Shown: positions 61,629 through 64,000 of the stretch, one piece after another
How positions within the stretch are numbered: position 1 is the first letter of the stretch
Layout of the letters: every line of letters starts with the position of its first letter
Source: Ophiocordyceps camponoti-saundersi (nom. inval.)
Lineage: Eukaryota; Ascomycota; Sordariomycetes; Hypocreales; Ophiocordycipitaceae
Assembly (NCBI GenBank): GCA_003339415.1
Contig: PDHQ01000173.1
Location: forward strand, 1-64,000
Direction of reading: 5' to 3'
Length of the DNA: 64,000 nucleotides
Program-made: the position numbers and the translations under genes
Notes under the pieces: model-generated
Seen by the model: the letters and a program-made list of their open reading frames with translations, nothing else
Databases searched by the model: none
Told to the model about the DNA's origin: nothing

Positions 61629-62929
61629 TATATATTATCTATAATTTAAAATACTAGCTTCTACTAGGAACTAAATACCGTTATTATACTTATTTTTACT
61701 ATTACCGCCGCTTTAAGTATATTATATTTTAATATTAATTAAGGCTATTTTACGGTTTTAGAAAAGAAGATAAATTTACGATATTTATTAGTTTATTTTA
61801 TATTATATATACTCTAGTTTTTATTTCCTAATTAGTTCTTTTTAAAAAAATATATAAATAATATAATATTAGTTAGTAAAATAATAAAGAAAATTAGTAA
61901 TATTAACTATTTTACCTTATTAATATTTTATATTATTATATTTTTTTCTATTTTATTAATATTCTAGTTTTTAAAATATAAATATATTAATTTCCGTACG
62001 CTTATTAAGCTTCGCTTACTTAAATCTACCTCTCCGTATAAGTATCCGCGCTATACCGAATATACTCTTCCCCTTAGAGATCGTTTATATACTAAATATA
62101 AAGCTTTACTTACTATATAGCGCTATAGCCCTAAGCGATATCTATAAACTATTTTCGATAATCTAGGCACTAAAATAAGTATAAGGGAAAATAGGATAGT
62201 TAAAAAAGAATATTAGCGCTAAGAGGTAATATATAGTTCTAATATATCGTAAAAGAAGTAGGAATTATATATTTTATATATAAAGTATAAAAAACTTATA
62301 ATTTTATAGCTTAACTATAATTAGTTATAAATATAAAATATTATATAGAAATTTAATATTATATAAGCTTTTAAAAATCCGAAGATAATTAATAAAAAAA
62401 TATTATATCTAACTTAATAACCTTATATTATACTATTATAAGCTAAGCTATAATATATTATAAAATATAAAGTTAGCCTTAACTTATAATATACTACTTA
62501 TGTTTATATATATATATCTTATAATATAAATTTTAATACCTTTTACTTTTATTAACCTTACTATATATAGTTTAGTTTATAACCTTTATATAGATTATTA
62601 ATTATATAATATAAAACTCGAAACGTAGGATATTAATATCTCTTATAGTATTTTCTATATAAGCTTTTACTATTTATAAAGAAGGCTATATAAACTAGTA
62701 GCTACTACTAATTTGCTAAAAAATAATAGCGCTAAGAAAAGATAAAAATATTTTTTTAAAAGTTATATATATATTATTAAATAGTTAAAAATAACTTTTA
62801 GAGTTCCGAAAGCCTTTATAAACTAGAGTTATAACGGCGGCTATATAAAGATAGTAGCTACTATCCGAGTAAATAGTATAACCTAGTTTTCCTTTATAAA
62901 TAAAATAGGTAAATAAAGTATTTAGCCCT
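61629..62929. other. AT-rich region, no gene followed
   Basis: Long A/T runs with a GC-richer patch at 62,000-62,160. No clear frame on either strand. Confidence 0.4.
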
Positions 62930-63150
62930 TAAGCTTATCCTTATATTTATTTATAAGTTACTAATTATAATTTAAGTTTAAAATATAACTTATAGCTAAA
63001 ACTTTACTAAATAGAATTATAGCTTTACTTAAACCTTATACTTTTATATAATAAATTACTTACTAGCTTTACTAATCCTTTACGTAAACTAATACTTAAA
63101 ATAGTTCCCTCTTACTAAAATATATAAAAAAAGGCTAGAGACTAAATAAA
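62930..63150 (-). repeat. Dispersed repeat family B, copy 5 (minus strand, partial)
   Basis: The reverse complement contains GGGAACTATTTTAAGTATTA, then TAAAGCTATAATTCTATTTAGT and AAAGTTTTA in family B order. It is the only copy found on the minus strand. Confidence 0.7.
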
Positions 63151-63249
63151 CTATTCGATAAAGCTTTTAGGATATTAAAATCCTACTTAATCTTTTACTT
63201 ACTATCCTAAGCTATATAATAATACGTATATAATAAATCGATCGTTTTT

Positions 63250-64000
63250 TATAATTAGATTTTTCTCCTTAAGTTATTTCTAAAACTCGGGTTTTTACCT
63301 TATATTATACCCGCTATCCTAATACTACCTTCTTTACTATATCTATCCCTTAAGAAGCAAACTTTAAAAAATAGCTAAATTATTTAATATACGCCTAAAA
63401 AATTCGAAAACTTCCTCTTAGCTATTTAGCTATCTTAGCGCTAATATACCTTAGTATATATCTTACTATCCTAAATTTTATAGCTATTATATTTAGAAGA
63501 AGTTAACTATTATTTTTTATACTTATTCGTTTTCCCTAATAATAGCGTATAATATAGCTATATACCTCCCGTAACCTTTCGCCGTATATATTTAAACCTA
63601 TCTATATATATTTTATATTCTATTTATTATAATTATAAGTCCGATATCTCTCTTAGCTTAGAAGCTTAGAATATCTTATCGCTCCTTATACTTATTACTT
63701 AAATTTTTAAAATACTTACCTTATCCGAATACCGCGTAATTAATAATAATAGCGAAAATATATATCTTCCTTACGCTCTTATTAATAAGCTTTAAAAATA
63801 ATTAGATAGCTTAAAAATAATAAAAAAGTCGAATTTTTAAAGAATAAATTAAGTAATAAAAAGCTTCTTTCCCTTTTAGATCGTAAGGTTCGCGTACTAT
63901 ACGATATTACTTTAAACTTCCCTACCTTTACTTACGCTACCGTTAGATCTTTTCTAATAGTTTAATAATTACTAGATAAGTTAGCGTATATTACCTTAAA
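63250..64000 (+). pseudogene. Ghost gene M, partial at window end, unknown
   Basis: A plus frame reads LKLFLKLGFLPYIIPAILIL, PKKFENFLLAI, TLVYILLS, YIPPVTFRRIYLNLSI, DISLSLEA*NILSLL and ILTLSEYRVINNNSENIYLP with TAA/TAG breaks, and may go on beyond 64,000 in a shifted frame. It is in the same orientation as X, L1 and L2 but I see no similarity to them. Not recognised. Confidence 0.45.

Larger units (their letters stand above)
1..64000. other. RIP-saturated AT-rich fungal heterochromatin block
   Basis: Across the whole window CpA and TpG are almost absent on both strands while CpG is well kept. I noticed only about fifteen ATG triplets on the plus strand, a tiny fraction of what base composition predicts, and TGA is similarly rare. 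This is the known signature of repeat-induced point mutation in Pezizomycotina, which turns CpA into TpA. It explains the lack of open reading frames and the excess of TAA/TAG. The mutation reaches LTR elements, satellites and gene-like sequences alike. A mitochondrial genome or a merely AT-rich genome would not lose CA/TG so selectively. The fungal RIP assignment is strong; the species is unknown. Confidence 0.93.

Noticed and set aside
1..64000. Mitochondrial or plastid genome because of high A+T
   Set aside because: No rRNA, tRNA, cox, nad or atp genes; CpG is retained and only CpA/TpG is lost; nuclear Ty3/gypsy and Ty1/copia elements are present.

Overview
This window looks like an AT-rich, gene-dead block of a filamentous ascomycete (Pezizomycotina) chromosome that has been saturated by repeat-induced point mutation (RIP). 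The main sign is that CpA/TpG dinucleotides are almost gone on both strands while CpG survives (gcgc, cgcg and ccgg are common). As a result ATG and TGA are nearly absent, TAA/TAG stops occur every few codons, and no intact gene of ordinary size exists. Wherever an old reading frame can still be followed, its breaks are TAA/TAG (expected from CAA, CAG and TGG), tyrosine often seems to stand for cysteine, and Asn for Asp. No tRNA, rRNA or intact protein gene was recognised. All genes below are pseudogenes, and species cannot be assigned.

Layout. 1-1.7 kb: AT-rich DNA with a palindrome cluster. 1.9-9.5 kb: a complete Ty3/gypsy LTR retrotransposon on the minus strand (two 300-bp LTRs, AGCTA target-site duplication, gag, protease, reverse transcriptase), nested in an older LTR-like repeat (family A) and carrying a 1.5-kb plus-strand ghost frame opposite to pol. 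11.1-20.9 kb: a 9.8-kb satellite of 36-bp monomers with an 18-bp palindromic core, punctuated by 14 copies of a ~202-bp spacer in a higher-order pattern, ending in five copies of a 31-bp repeat derived from the spacer. 21-25.3 kb: dispersed repeats (family D), a degraded gene end (E1) with a ~1-kb insertion, and a small decayed 36-mer array. 25.6-31.8 kb: repeat B, a large ghost gene (F), a second gene end (E2), and another small 36-mer array.

31.8-40.9 kb: several B repeats, a perfect 66-bp duplication, and ghost genes G and H. 41-47 kb: a locus of at least three diverged minus-strand paralogues (C1-C3) and an inverted plus-strand relative (C4). 48-48.6 kb: a Ty1/copia RNase H remnant on the minus strand. 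50.2-64 kb: plus-strand ghost genes X, L1 (one frame for about 3.4 kb), L2 (a full-length paralogue of L1) and M, which runs off the window.

The most unusual items are the higher-order palindromic satellite, the recurrence of the same 36-mer just downstream of both E gene ends, and the L1/L2 family of very large proteins I could not identify. Nothing here appears able to make protein, so any present function would be structural (heterochromatin, recombination substrate) or as a RIP/methylation target. Conceptual readings treat stops as mutated codons and are inference.
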